This document shows positions 40,491 through 52,669 of a stretch of DNA of 64,000 bases, one piece after another. Source of the DNA: Karalla daura (Eukaryota > Chordata > Actinopteri > Chaetodontiformes > Leiognathidae). Below the pieces are notes generated by a model. It ran no database searches. It saw only the letters and a list, made by a program, of their open reading frames with translations, and was not told the origin of the DNA. Position 1 is the first letter of the stretch. Each line of letters opens with the position of its first letter. The position numbers and the translations under genes were made by a program. Location: NCBI GenBank assembly GCA_029224185.1, contig CM055197.1:21744283-21808282 (forward strand). The letters are read 5' to 3'.

Positions 40491-42667
40491 GACATTAATC
40501 ATCTTTAAGACAGTGACAAGCCTGGTGTGCGACATCACATCACATCAACAGTACTCCCTCCCCCCATTCACACATACACACACAGACACACACACACCCC
40601 TCCTCTTCTTCTCTTAGCCTGGATTTATCTATCCGCTCACCTCTTCCCATCACTCACTTCCCTAAGGGAGCATTCCGCTGAGAGGAAACGAGGGGAAAAA
40701 GGGGGAAACATTAAGGGTGAGAAGGACAAAAAAGTGTGAGAGATAGAGAGAGATAGAGATACTGACAGCAAACAGGTTGGAAAGGGCAATCAAGGAGACA
40801 AAGGGAAAAATGCGATTGGAAAAAAAGTTTAAAATCAGTGTTTGTCAGTCTCTCCAAATTTAAACTGTTTCATCAATCCCACTGTTTATTCATATTTCAC
40901 ACGAAAGACCAGTTTTAGAATTCCTGTCTCAGATGGGGCTCAATTTATGTCAGCTGCATTCAGATTGATTCACTTCACACAACACAAAACTCCACTTTAG
41001 TCTTTCTCTTTGTTTAGTGTTGCTTTTCAGCAAGTTTAATATAAAAAATAAAAGGCAAAATACAGAAAAATCAGGGACAGTTCAAAAGATCCTAGGACAC
41101 TGAAATGCTAATGTAAACTCACACTGTGCAAAATACGCATTTATTTGAAAAGGCATGGTAAAAAAACAATAAAGTCCAGGTGTATGTTTGTTTGTATGCC
41201 TGTGTGTGTTTGTGTGTCCATCTCTCCCAGGTGTGTGTTTATCTGTGAAATAGAAAGAGCACCATCAGCTGCAGACAGGGATTGGATCTTTCTTTGTTTG
41301 CTGCGGCGGATGGCGAGGGCTTCAGCATGACTCAAAATTATCTTGTCAAAGCAATGGGGTGGGGGTAGGGGAGTGGGGGGATGGAGAAACACGGAGAAAG
41401 GGAAATACACAGAACGGAGCACAGCAGCACAAGTCAGAGAGGACTACAAAAAAGGAGAAGTGGTGAAGTATCAGAACAAAAGCAGAGGGGAAAAGTGAAT
41501 AAAAAAATCAAATAGGAGACAAATAAAAGTAAGTAAAACAAATAGATGAATGTAAGAAGCAGAAAATAAGAAATGTATGAATTGGGTGAAAAAGAGAGAG
41601 AGAGGGAGAGAGAGAGAGAAAGGAGGGAAAGACAGAGAGGAGTAATTGATTACCTATTTTTCAAAGTCACTTAATGTGACCACTGCTGCGGCTCTGTTAA
41701 GTAGTGGTTAAGGGGAATGGGGGTCCTCTATGCACATGCACGCATGATAAAGTTGGTGGGGAGGCAAAGCTAGGTGGTTGTATGTGTGTGCAGGCATGTG
41801 TGTTCCCCACCAGTTGTCTTTCAATGACTATCTTGGAGGAAACTGCTCTGACAGACCAATATGTGAGCAAGGATACATGTCCCGAGAGGCCTGCTTGTGC
41901 ATGTGAATGAATGTATATGTGTGTGTGTGCATGTGTGTGTGTCTGTGTCTGTGTATTTCTCTGTGTGTGTGTGTGTGAGAGAAAGGGAGAGGGTGTGAAA
42001 TACCAAAGACAAGACAGACTGTCGCACCTGGTCCTCTTGTTGCCGTGGTGACACGCAGTCTAAACGGGATATCCTGGCTGAAGTAGAGCCTTTTGTTCCC
42101 AGCCTAAAAAAATCCCATTTGATTGGTTAAATACAGGAAATCAGGAAGTGTCCTTCGACATAAAGCACTGAGACACTTTCAATGGGTGATATTTTTAGCC
42201 ATCTCATAACGACCTGATAGACTTGAAAAAGTAGGATGTATACTAAAGAGTGCAAGAGTGCAACATGCAAAACACACACACACACACACAATGAGACACA
42301 CTAATGGAGACTCACAAACAGGTGGGCCCCACCCTGTGCCCTGCTGATCAAGGACAATGAAGTGAGGTAGTGTTGGCAGACTCTATACAGCATTATCTCA
42401 TCCAGGGCTGACACTTCTTTAAATCTGCTTTGACCTCAGAGGACACAATGGAGACTGTACAACACTCTATTTCTCTTTGTGTGTGGGTGTATGTAGAAGA
42501 GAATTATAATGTGTATATGCTTAATGTGTATCAGATTAGAGAGATGAGGTCTTAGTGCTAGTAAGAAAACATACCGATGAGTTGACCATACCATCAAAGG
42601 AAAATGTATTTTTTATACTTTTACCTGGAATCAGTATTTGTTCCCAACAAATAAAGGCCTGCGTGGG
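38569..42667. other. Non-coding sequence, likely intron (part 7)
   Basis: No exon was recognised. It contains (GT)n near 38780-38832, (TG)n at about 40351-40378 and 40426-40487, (CA)n near 40570-40598, purine-rich tracts around 39860-40060 and 41590-41640, and short (GT)n runs near 41920-41978. Confidence 0.6.
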
Positions 42668-42820
42668 CATGCTTTTAGCTCAGTGGGTAAAGTAGGTATA
42701 TGTACAAATCCCACTTGTGACCTTTGTGTGTGATTCCTCCTCTCTCTCTCCATTTCTTGTCACTTTCCCGCTGTTCTAAAGCGCCTTGAAAACCCCAAAC
42801 GATACTTTAAAAAAGACCTG
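42668..42820 (+). mobile_element. tRNA-derived SINE fragment just upstream of an rnf220 exon
   Basis: The box A-like TAGCTCAGTGGG lies at 42676-42687 and a shortened box B-like TACAAATCCCAC at 42703-42714. They are followed by a pyrimidine-rich tail and GCGCCTTGAAAACC. This matches the layout of the SINE at 38463-38568 but in the opposite orientation, and it is more degenerate. The 3' end lies within about 90 bp of the exon at 42908, so its pyrimidine-rich tail may border the splice region. Confidence 0.55.
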
Positions 42821-42907
42821 TAATGCATGTAAACACAAGGACTCGTGATGCCCTCACTCCCCTTTTTCCTGTAAACTACAATCATTTTCTTTTTTGATTT
42901 CCTTCAG

Positions 42908-43037
42908 GTAAAAAGAAGATCTCCCTGTATGACAGCCAGGCTCCAATCTGCCCCATCTGCCAGGTGCTGCTGAGGCCTGGAGAGCTGCAGGAACACATGG
43001 AGACAGAGATTGAGAGGCTTGCCACTATATGCCTCAG
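42908..43037 (+). CDS. rnf220: RNF220 internal exon encoding the first zinc-finger-like segment
   Basis: The exon starts after the acceptor TTTCCTTCAG and ends before the donor GTAGGC. It begins with the last two bases of a Gly codon and ends with two bases of a Ser codon. The translation KKKISLYDSQAPICPICQ, followed by VLLRPGELQEHMETEIERL, is close to the region of vertebrate RNF220 that reads KKKAAALFDSQAPICPIC (human, from memory). RNF220 is a RING E3 ubiquitin ligase. Reported roles include Sin3B ubiquitination, stabilising beta-catenin with USP7, and Gli regulation in the neural tube. The CPIC...H segment keeps C-x2-C-x11-H but has Glu where a fourth ligand might be, as in the mammalian protein. 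Upstream coding exon(s) were not found in the window. Confidence 0.95.
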
Positions 43038-44884
43038 GTAGGCCTCAAAGAAGGACGGCTAATCACAGTCAACTATGACTTTTCAACTGTCTCTGGATTT
43101 TCTGAAGGGAGAAGAGTGTTTTGTTTAGGGAAACCTTCTGTCTGTAATTTTATATAGCCTCTTAATTAGGGCCTGGAGTTGACATTGCGAAGACAGCATA
43201 CCTGGACAGTATATCTGGACAAATAACATAGCATAATACATGGTATTTGAAGGTTCTTGAGTCTGCTTGTACAAAAATATAAATGACCTTCAACACAATT
43301 TGATTGCTCTTTTAACAATATGTGGATTCTAGTAGGAAAGGTAAACAGATTTTTGAGAAAAATGTCTCACTAGCTCATAAAGATTAATCTTTGGTGGGTA
43401 GGCACTGTGCAGGGTGAAGGCTCAGCCCTAACTCAGCTTTTATGTCAGGCTGGCTGACTGCTATTCTTCCCGTGCAGAGATTGTGGTGCCATAAATCTGC
43501 ATAAAAGGCAGAGGCACGCAGCCGATGTAACGCTAAGTGTTTCCTACAGGGATTAGGATTCACACCTGTGACCTCAGGTTCACTGCCTCCCCCTTCTTTT
43601 CCTCATGGCAGTTGCATGAGCTGTTTTACGGTGGATAAATCAACTCCAAGCCCCTTTAACGATGGGACACAACCATTAGGAGCCATATTTTACCTTGACC
43701 ACATGTCTGATTGCACGTGTGTTTGTGTACATGTGTGTGTGGCCTGTGCAGGGCTATGTTTGTGTGTGACCCAGTGTCCACCTAAGCGGCCCACTTTTAC
43801 AATAGCCCCCATTAACCCGGAGGAGTAGGGCAATAGATAGCGTCACCCCTCGTGGAAATAATGCATCATTTACCCTAGTTTACACTTCGTGTACCACTCC
43901 TCCCATCTGTCTCCATCCATATACTGTACTCAGCATCCTTGCCTTCTTTTCCTGTACTCTTTTTTCCTTCTGTAAACCTCCTTGTTTTCTTCTAATAGTA
44001 GAATATATATATTTCTCTTAACATCCAGCTTTCACCTTCCTTCCCCCATTTAAGTCTTGTCATATCTTTACTGTATGTCTGAAGCTGCTGCAAGCTGCCA
44101 GAAGTGAAAGCAGTGACTTTGGATAAACCTGTTGTGCTCACTGTGAACAGGTCAACATGTGTATTTCTTCCTGGCTTTGTGAGAAAGACCGGATGTATGT
44201 AGAGCCAGCAAGACTGGTTACAGAGAAAGTTTATATGTGTAAAAATAAAATCTCAAAAAGATGCAAATTGGCCAGCTGGCTGGATGATTTCTGACTTCAA
44301 AAAATCACCAAAAAGCATTTTCAAAAATGGGAGTTGTGATAAAAAATAAAGAGTTTGACATAATAGGAAGTTAGAAAAACAATGATGTAAGGGATAGACA
44401 TCACTGTCAGCCATATAAAGAACAATTCACATCTCAAGGCCTTCATAATCACTTTCAGATTTCTCAGTTGCCATGGAGAAGGGTCAGGGTCATCCATCCA
44501 TCCTTGTCTGATATGAGGAAGGGTGTGTGTGTGTGTGTCTTTTAGTAATTCATTAAGGGAATTAATCTGCCACTGTTGATCTGTGACGCTATGCATTTAA
44601 GACCTATATGCATTTATATATATCCACACGTGCACAGACTGTCATTTTGGGAAATGACAGGGCCCAACGTCATTTAGGCCGATGTGGGAATAAAAGCAAA
44701 AAGAAATGAGGGAGGAACAAGTAACATGACAAGAAACATTTCTTGATATAAATGTTGGAATGTTTCTTCGCATATAAACACACAACATAGCTTGGTGTGG
44801 CAGAGGGAATAGAGGCCGGAGATAAAGGTTTTTTGTGTGCGTGTGTGTGTAGAATGAGGGTAGTTTTGTGGTATAACACATAAA

Positions 44885-44938
<54 letters not shown>

Positions 44939-45401
44939 GCTCCCTCTCCCTGTCTCTCTGCATGGTAGCAGCCATCATTGAAAGTGACAGTGGGAATTTG
45001 GTCCAATTTGTAGTAAATCTGCCTTTAATGACGACCAGCGCTCACTGAATGAAAGAGCTGTGGGTATGGAAACCAAGATCTGTGTGTTTCTATCCGCGTG
45101 TGTGTATGTCTGTCTGTATGTCTGTGTGCAAGTAAGTATATTGAATAGGTTTGTATGAAAACTATTAAGTGAAAAAATGTGTGGCATCTGCCTGATCTCT
45201 CTTCTAGACAGCTGCTCTTCTTTGTGCTCTTATCCACTGTCTTTCTGTTCCGTTCTCATTCTTGCTCTGTCCTCAGTGAGCATGTGTGCATGTGTGGGTG
45301 TTTGATTACAACTGCCATCCTGTCCTCTCTTGTGGCTAGGAGCTCTGTTTCTTGTTCATGGGCCACAGCTTCTCATGTAAGAACATGGAAATCGGTGACA
45401 A

Positions 45402-45402
<1 letters not shown>

Positions 45403-45437
<35 letters not shown>

Positions 45438-45478
45438 ACGCGCGCACACACACACGCGCGTGCACACACACACACACA
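45403..45478. repeat. Compound (CA)n with CGCGCG interruptions
   Basis: CA repeat broken by CACGCGCGCACAC and CACGCGCGTGCAC segments. The alternating purine-pyrimidine pattern continues for about 75 bp. Confidence 0.93.
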
Positions 45479-47861
45479 GTTAAGCAAATGGAAATCTGTC
45501 ATGCCCTGTACACGTCAGGTGGCTCATGGGGGCACAGTAATCTGCATAGCCCCCCTCCACCCCCCCCCCCCACATCCCCAACACACACACATACACACAC
45601 CATACTCCTGCTTTGCTTCCTTCTCTCCATAATCAATTTGCCTCCACAAGAGCGAGCCCCCACTCCTCTAGCAGACGACAAAAAAAGGCAAAAAGCAATC
45701 AGTAACTTGTGGTTAGGAGCATCCCTCCCTCCATCCTCTCCACCCAGTTCCCTCTGAAAGAAGACTTATTCATCTTTCTCTCTGCCCTCTCTTCATACTG
45801 AGGTTGAAGTGGGAGGAAAAGAGGCCTCTGCTGGCTGTCAGTCAATCTGATCCATTCCTACTCATGTGGGTTTGAAGCATTTAATTCAACCTGTTGTGGT
45901 ACGATTACGCACAGTTAGTGAATAGAGTTGTCTCAAAATTACAATCAATCTGGATCAAATTTATTTAGGAAAATGGGTAAAAACATTTTCAACCTCAGGA
46001 AAAAATCATCTCAAATGAACACAGCAATGATTCTTCACTACAGAGACAGCATAATCAGCATAATGCAAGATGGTGTAAGACATGGGCATTACTAGCCTCC
46101 TGACCTATCACATCATGAAGAAAAGAAAACGATAAAAGTTGTGCAGCACCTGGTCCCACCTGACCCTTAAGCCTGATCAGATTGATAGTCATAGTGGTGT
46201 ACTCTAGCTAAGAGCCCTCACATGTCCGCACCTGTCTCTACCTCTGCTCAAAAAGAGGCCTCATTAGCACAGCTCTGTTTAACTTGCCTCGTTGCCCGTC
46301 TTCTTCCTCTCCCTCTTTTTTCCGCTGGCTGTTTGTCTGTCTGTGTGCTTGTTTTCCTTTGTTGTGCCGCTCATTTCCACTTTTTCCTCCTTGCTTTGAC
46401 ATGGCTGGCAGGTGGAATACCCAGCCCCATAACCCTCACCATCAAAAATTCATAGAACCAGGAGAACATGTGTGTGAAGAAGGCAGCGACACACCAACTC
46501 TCCCATCACTCCCTTTCTTTCTTTCTCTCATTTTCCATTTTCTTTCATCTATCCCTGGCTCCATCTCTTTCTTTGTTACCATCTCTTCCTCTCTTACTAC
46601 ATCTCTCTCTCTCTCTAACTCACCACACATTTCATCACCTTCTCGCTTTTTCCTCACCCCCTCTCCTTTTTCCTCCCTTTCATCTCTCTATCATCCCCTC
46701 TGTCACTGTGGCAATTTTCTGTCGTTGTGGCAGGCATGCAACTGCTGTCCTCTCTTAGCCTTTCCCTCCTTCTATTGTTGCTGTTTGACACTGTCAACAA
46801 GCAGGTAGAGGTAGCTGTTATTGTTGATGCCTCGCTGCAGGTTCCAGGTAATGAATAAAAGAGAGATAGGGGGGAAAGCAAGTGAGATGACAGAGACAGA
46901 GATAGAAGGTGGTGGAGGAATGGAGTTGGCAGATTCCTCTGCATTACACAGCAGCTTGACTGTGTCACCCATGTTTATTCTCTTTGTTGGTGGAGATGAG
47001 GCCTGCTGCTGCGCTCTCTTGCCTTCACAAACACACACACACACACGCAGTAAAACAATACACACACAACACATGCACAGAAGAGAAGCAGAAAGGTATG
47101 TTTTCAGATATGTTCACCATGCAGACATAGACACCTGTATCTGTGCTGATGTACATACATTGCACACCAACACCAGTTGCATTTCTTAGAACATACTAGA
47201 CTCACTGACATCAGACGAAGACTAATTTTAAAAAATAATTTGAATATTATCAATAAATATTCTGATTCAGTCATTCCTGGTCTCTAGTTACATAAATGGC
47301 TTAGAATCATGTGTGCACCAAACCCTGAACCTTTCACGTAAACATTTATGTATTGTTGATGATCCATGGTGAGCTGAGAAACCAAAATATACCCATTCAC
47401 AGCTGATGCCAATTAGTCAATCTGCCTGACATGTAAAACCAGCTCTGTTCGGGTTGGTCAGCAAGCAGTGGTAAGGGATTTGCTGTCAGCTTGAATTCAG
47501 TAAAATGTTTGCATAAACAGTGGAGGCTAAGGATCTTCCCAGTCAAACAAGCATCACATCAAATCTATCTTGTAATTACACCACCTGCCCAAACATATCA
47601 CATTTTAAAAGCTGAGCTCACTTCATCTGCACTTTCTCAGAGTTGCAAAGATGCACTTCAGCTATTTCATAATTCCCATTCATAAAGTTGACGGAAGTGC
47701 TCGAAAGCTGTGGTCATCATTCCACATGGTTTGCTGAAAATACGCCTCTGAGGTTGCATATTAGCTACAGATGAAATGGATGCCATAACTGTCTGATCAC
47801 ATACAAAAATGGATCTCTGGTCCAGTGTAAAAAAAGAAATAGAAAAAGAGACAAGAAACAA

Positions 47862-47905
47862 GGGCAACATGGTGATCCAGTGGTTAGCCTGACATTGACA
47901 CCAAT
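47862..47905 (+). mobile_element. Possible tRNA-derived SINE 5' remnant
   Basis: GGGCAACATGGTGATCCAGT followed by GGTTAGCCTGACATTGACACC resembles the 5' head (box A region) of fish SINEs that read GGTGGTGCAGTGGTTAGC. No box B follows at the expected distance, so it is a truncated or chance match. Confidence 0.35.
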
Positions 47906-48013
47906 TAACAGTCCTGCAGTCCACGATTCATTTTAGAGAGAGTATAGATAAAGGCGTGCGTGCGCGCCCCTCACTCAGCCGGAGCACAACCGGCCATGTG
48001 GGACAGGACCGTA

Positions 48014-48048
<35 letters not shown>

Positions 48049-48532
48049 GCGTGGTGGGTGGGTGGGTGGGGGGGGGCAACTCAAGCAGTAGTGTGTTCCC
48101 AATTGAAAATACAGTCTTGATGGCACACAACACAGAAAGACACTCACACAAACACTTCACACAATGTAGAAGCCAACATTACACGGTGCTTGACAAAGTA
48201 ACTCTCCATCCATGCTGCAATGTCCGTTCCAGAATCAGTGCAACAGACTTTATTATTTATCTCCTGGGTACAAAGTTGGTAAGAAAGTTGATAGATGAAG
48301 GAACAAAATGTGAACTGCAAATGTGAAAAGATCAGAAGTCGTGTGAACTGAATGTCACTTTCATTGAAAAAATCAGAAAAAGAGACCACTTTCCTCTCAT
48401 CTTTCTTTCTGTAGCCCTAAGTCTCACAATCCTTTCCTTCTGTTCTAATCATTACATGGTTTAGAGTCAAAATGACTATAGGCTGGCTGCAAAATCAGCT
48501 TACTTAACTCTATTTTTTTTCTTTGCCTCCAG

Positions 48533-48584
48533 CAGTAAGAACCCCTCGAACAAGGATGGAGCCACAACCCCAGGAACACCCAAG
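48533..48584 (+). CDS. rnf220: RNF220 short internal exon, Ser/Pro/Thr linker
   Basis: This 52-bp exon lies between the acceptor TTTGCCTCCAG and the strong donor GTAAGA. Its first base completes the Ser codon begun in the previous exon, and it ends in phase 0. It encodes (S)SKNPSNKDGATTPGTPK. This parallels the SSKNSLLKDAMAPGTPK linker that follows the first finger in mammalian RNF220 (from memory). The acceptor is a tandem CAGCAG, so splicing could start at 48533 or 48536 and include or drop one Ser without a frameshift. The linker is low complexity and probably disordered. Confidence 0.93.
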
Positions 48585-48819
48585 GTAAGATGAACCTCCT
48601 TTTGTTTAACCGAGAATAGGAACACTACACGTGGCCCATAACAAAATGTACATCTCATTATTTTTGGCATAGCTGTTATCTAAGCCACAGGATCTATTTA
48701 CATATTAGTGAGCAGCATAATGGCGGACAGGGGAACCCTCATCATTTACTCTGAGCAAACTGTGGCAAAAACACAACTCTTTCCCAAGGCCATATAGTGT
48801 AGCTTCTTCTTCTCTGCTG

Positions 48820-48842
48820 CACACATACACACACAAACACAC

Positions 48843-48905
<63 letters not shown>
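48820..48905. repeat. (CA)n microsatellite
   Basis: About 85 bp of CA with ATA, AAA and CACG interruptions at its left end, and about 60 bp of pure CA. Confidence 0.96.
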
Positions 48906-48909
<4 letters not shown>

Positions 48910-51018
48910 CAAACAAGTATGCCAGTCTCATGTGGGAGAGAGCAGAGCAAGGAGGCACTGTACTGTGCTGTGTTTTGTTCCAATTAGAGACACTGAGACA
49001 CACGCACAAAAAGGAGAGAGAAAGAAGACAAAGACAAATAAAGTCAGATTGTCAGACATATTTATGATTCTAGCAAGTGATATTCACTGACTCATCTGAG
49101 TGCACCAAGAGCACCAGAATGCATCACTAGCTACCATACCACACTGATTTTAAAAGGAAAGACCTTTCTGTAGCCTCAGCCTGAACTCTAGAAAGAAACT
49201 GGAAATGAGGTGCAAGTGAATTTGACACAATATAGGAAAACAAAGTCAAACACTGAGACATTTTCTCGTTAATGTACTTTCCCATGCAAATGCTTGTTCA
49301 TAGCTGCAACTACAGTTCAACATCCCTGTTTTGTCCCGTTGTTGGGAGGTGAAGGCATGAATATCCTTATCAAGTCCAAAAGTATAGGAAGATTTTAGAT
49401 GATGATCAAGTACAATTGAAGATGTTTAAACCAAACATGGCTGCAAGCACACACTGATGCTGGAGTAGCACATACGATGCTACTGGCTAGGCTTGGTAGG
49501 GCCTGAAAATTTCCCTGAAGCCATCTGACTTAATTACTTCCTAATTTGTCTTCCAAGGTCACACCACTTGCACATGAATGCAGCACGGAGGCTCTAAAAT
49601 AATTGACGGGATGTGTTTTGGTTCCCCCTCAGCTTTGGGTGCTGACCCAGGCTTAGAGCAACCCCATAGAGTGCTGTGGCTAGGCTGGCACTTGAGGAAA
49701 GCAGATGGAGCAGGAGTGAGCTGTAGCCTGCCTCTGCAGCCGTGACTGCGCATCTCTCGGCTGTGGTTTAGTATTCAACTGCAGGCTGAGGAGAATGGAA
49801 AGGGGCAGTCTGAAGCACACAGGGCTGTTGTTGTCATCTCCTCCTAGGACCGCACCAGCCACCCCTGTTAGGCCTGAGATTAACCCCTGCACACCTCTTC
49901 AAACAGTGTGCCACTCACTTGGTGCCATCCTTGCTGAGCTAAAGTGATAAGGTCAGGAACCAAACATGCCTGTAAGGTGACATGATTTGGACACGTCCTT
50001 TTTAGCACCCTGGAGCTCGCTCCTACATATTTCTTATTATTATTATTCATCTCATTATTATTATTATCATTATTCATCTTCATATTTTGTGTATATGCGC
50101 ACTCAAACGCACACATGCACGCATGCACACACTTTACAATCAAATGTAACCTACAGTACGAAGAACCTCAGGGCACTGTCAAAATTTCTGCATGGGAATT
50201 TTCTAGTTTCTTTTGTCTCTCTCAATGTGTTTCCAATTTAGACATGCAAATCTGGCTTAAACATTAAACATTTTTTTAGAATTCAGCCTTACAAAATACA
50301 CTAATCATTCAGTCAATGTTAAAGTCCAAGGCGTAGCTCCTCGTGAATGTTGCTTTCTATCCAGCCTTTATGGAGCTGATCTTTTTCACGTTAATTGAAT
50401 TGGTTTAAAAGACCAAAATTTGAATGGAAGATCCTACCTCATAATCTCTACATAGAATAGCATTAAATGTCATGTTCTAATGATAAAACTTAAGCATATT
50501 CCCAGAACGCCCCCAGGTAAATGAATCCTGACCTTTTTAAACCTGACGAAAGAAGGAAAAGAAGACCCTCGCACACACTCACACACATATGCAGAGGCAT
50601 AAAAGCATCATGCATAATGTCCAATTTACTGTGGCAGCACTGGAGGTTGGTCATTTCTCACATATTATTATTAGATTACTGCTGTCGAGCACTTAAGCCT
50701 CTGCTCTGCCCCTTTCCACTTGATTAATAGGAGACGACTGTAAATACAAATATTTCATAGCTGCCTTGTAAAAAGGGGAAAAAAGCTGCAGCACAAGCAC
50801 CCATGAAAATAAACACGCACGCACGCACACACACACACACACACACCCAGGCAGAGCCCTGTCAGGAGCCTTGTAAAAAAGTAATATTGCTCCTCTTTTC
50901 TTCCCTTTCTCCCTGTCTTCTGCATCATTATCTGCTTGCTTCCGGCTCACTTGAGGAATTCCCTGGATTGTCTTTGTTACATAGTGTGTTAGAAGAGGAT
51001 ATTGTTTAATATGTGTGT

Positions 51019-51021
<3 letters not shown>

Positions 51022-51073
<52 letters not shown>

Positions 51074-51100
51074 TGTGTGTGTGTGTGTGTGTGTGCGCGT
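51022..51100. repeat. Compound (GA)n(GT)n microsatellite
   Basis: About 50 bp of GA followed directly by about 25 bp of GT and then GCGC. The switch point is near 51071. Confidence 0.95.
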
Positions 51101-52573
51101 GTGTGCGCAAAGTGTTGTGAGACAGATTTATGGACAGGCTGTGTCCTGTAATGTCAGACAGTTACACTGCTCCTTTTTAGATGTTTACCCTTCCTTCTAC
51201 CCCCTTTCCGTCTCCCTCTCTTTTCAATCGCTCATTCTTCACTAACTCCTCTTAGCATCCCATAAACATTAACTCTAATCAGTGGAAGGGACTTTATAGA
51301 CAAAGTCAGGCAGGTTACAGTTTTCATTAATACGTGGGGTGCTCAGCATCTGTGGCAATAAGGCTTTGAAATTCTCAAGGGTAAAGATTCCTCACTCCTT
51401 TTATTTGCAGTTCTTTTTGGGCTGCACGGATTCTGTAGGTATGCATCTGATACACACAGCAAGGTCAAAAAAAGTTTTACTCTTATTTAGATTCTATAAC
51501 ATTTAACAATCTACGGCAATTTTTGATTTTGCTTTCATCGTCAACTGACAGTTACAGCCCATCCTCACTGGAAAATAGATTGATTGTGTGAGCAGGTTGT
51601 AAGATCAGTGGCAATAGTTGTGGTGTTATGATGGGAGCAAAGGAGGAGGTAGGTAAAATGGAAAAAAAAAGTAAGAAAGTCAGTCTGTCTTTGCTGGAAA
51701 TGTGGAAATATATACAAAGAGAGTCTATAAGAATGAGGAAATATTTAAACGTACATAACTTCGTAAAGTTAGCAGAATATGGTAGTAACTTACTCTCATT
51801 ATCACACACTATCACACTTTTTGTACACCTAACTAAGCAGTTCTGGTCAGTTGCTGTTATGGTAGTATTTGGCTTTCAGTACGAGGACGTGTTGAAGTTT
51901 TCACAAATTCTTATCTTTTGGCTGTTTAAGTGCTTTCATCTTTTATTCTTCAAACAACAAACTATCTGCTGTCAACACAAAGGCATCAGCTGACACTTTG
52001 ACGGCACTCATCCTCTCTTATGGTCGCCTCATGTTTAACTGGCAACGCAATTCATTTCATCTTTCAGATCTTCCACTTTGATCAACAATAAAAAGTCTTC
52101 AGTTCCTCTGGCCCCGCATCGTCACCTGTTCATAAACAATTTACAGCATTGGCTTTGTGTACTTACACCCTACCTTTCAACTGTTTTGGTTTTGGCTAAT
52201 GCAATATTGTCTTTCAGGATTTATACACCACCAGCACATCGATTTGTTCCTTACATGTCATATCAAGTCATGCACTGTCCATTGCCTTGGTATTTCAGCT
52301 ACACCTTCAGAGTTTCAGCACTTTCACTCAGAAAAATATAGCTTTTAAAAGAGTTGCTCTGAGTTAATATTCTCAAGTCAAGATAAGATGTAGGAAGTAA
52401 CATTCAGGTTTTATATGCATCATATCGAGCATGACTCAACCTGTCTGTTTTCCTATTGTCTCCATGTGGAAGCTGTCTGATAAGGACATGTTCTGATCAT
52501 TTGCATGTAGAAGACAATTTATTCTCTCTTTCTCTTTCTCTCTCTCCCTCTCTCTCTCTCTGTCTCTCTCTAG

Positions 52574-52669
52574 TCAATGCTGTTGTCGGTGCACATCAAG
52601 CGTGAGGGAGAGTCCCCCGTGGTCTCGCCGCTGTCCTCTGATGACATCCACCACTCCGACAGATACCAG
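52574..52669 (+). CDS. rnf220: RNF220 internal exon, KREGES Ser-rich linker
   Basis: 96 bp, exactly 32 codons, phase 0 at both ends. It translates as SMLLSVHIKREGESPVVSP then LSSDDIHHSDRYQ. Mammalian RNF220 has a closely similar block (LLLSASIKREGESPTASP ... DLHHSDRYQ, from memory), so the identity is firm. The acceptor is preceded by a long CT tract. The donor is CAG|GTCACA, a poor match to consensus after the obligatory GT. Because both ends are phase 0, skipping this exon would keep the frame. The role is probably a flexible, phosphorylatable linker between the two zinc-finger segments (inference). Confidence 0.94.

Larger units (their letters stand above)
43038..48532 (+). other. rnf220: rnf220 intron between first-finger exon and short Ser-rich exon
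   Basis: GT-AG intron of 5,495 bp (GTAGGC ... TTGCCTCCAG). No additional exon was recognised. It holds (TG)n at 44522-44540, (CA)n at about 44897-44935, a compound CA/CG run at about 45403-45478, pyrimidine-rich sequence at 46500-46700, a tRNA-SINE-like remnant at about 47862-47905, and (GT)n at about 48016-48047 followed by a G-rich run. Confidence 0.9.
48585..52573 (+). other. rnf220: rnf220 intron before the IKREGES exon
   Basis: GT-AG intron of 3,989 bp (GTAAGA ... CTCTCTCTAG). No extra exon was recognised. It contains a long (CA)n at about 48820-48905, an ATT-rich run near 50033-50073, (CA)n near 50818-50845, and a compound (GA)n(GT)n at about 51022-51100. A CT-rich tract at about 52522-52573 forms the acceptor's polypyrimidine tract. 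Confidence 0.9.

Noticed and set aside
45179..45757. 192-codon frame on the + strand
   Set aside because: Half of it is His-Thr repeats from (CA)n and poly-Pro from a C-run; intronic.
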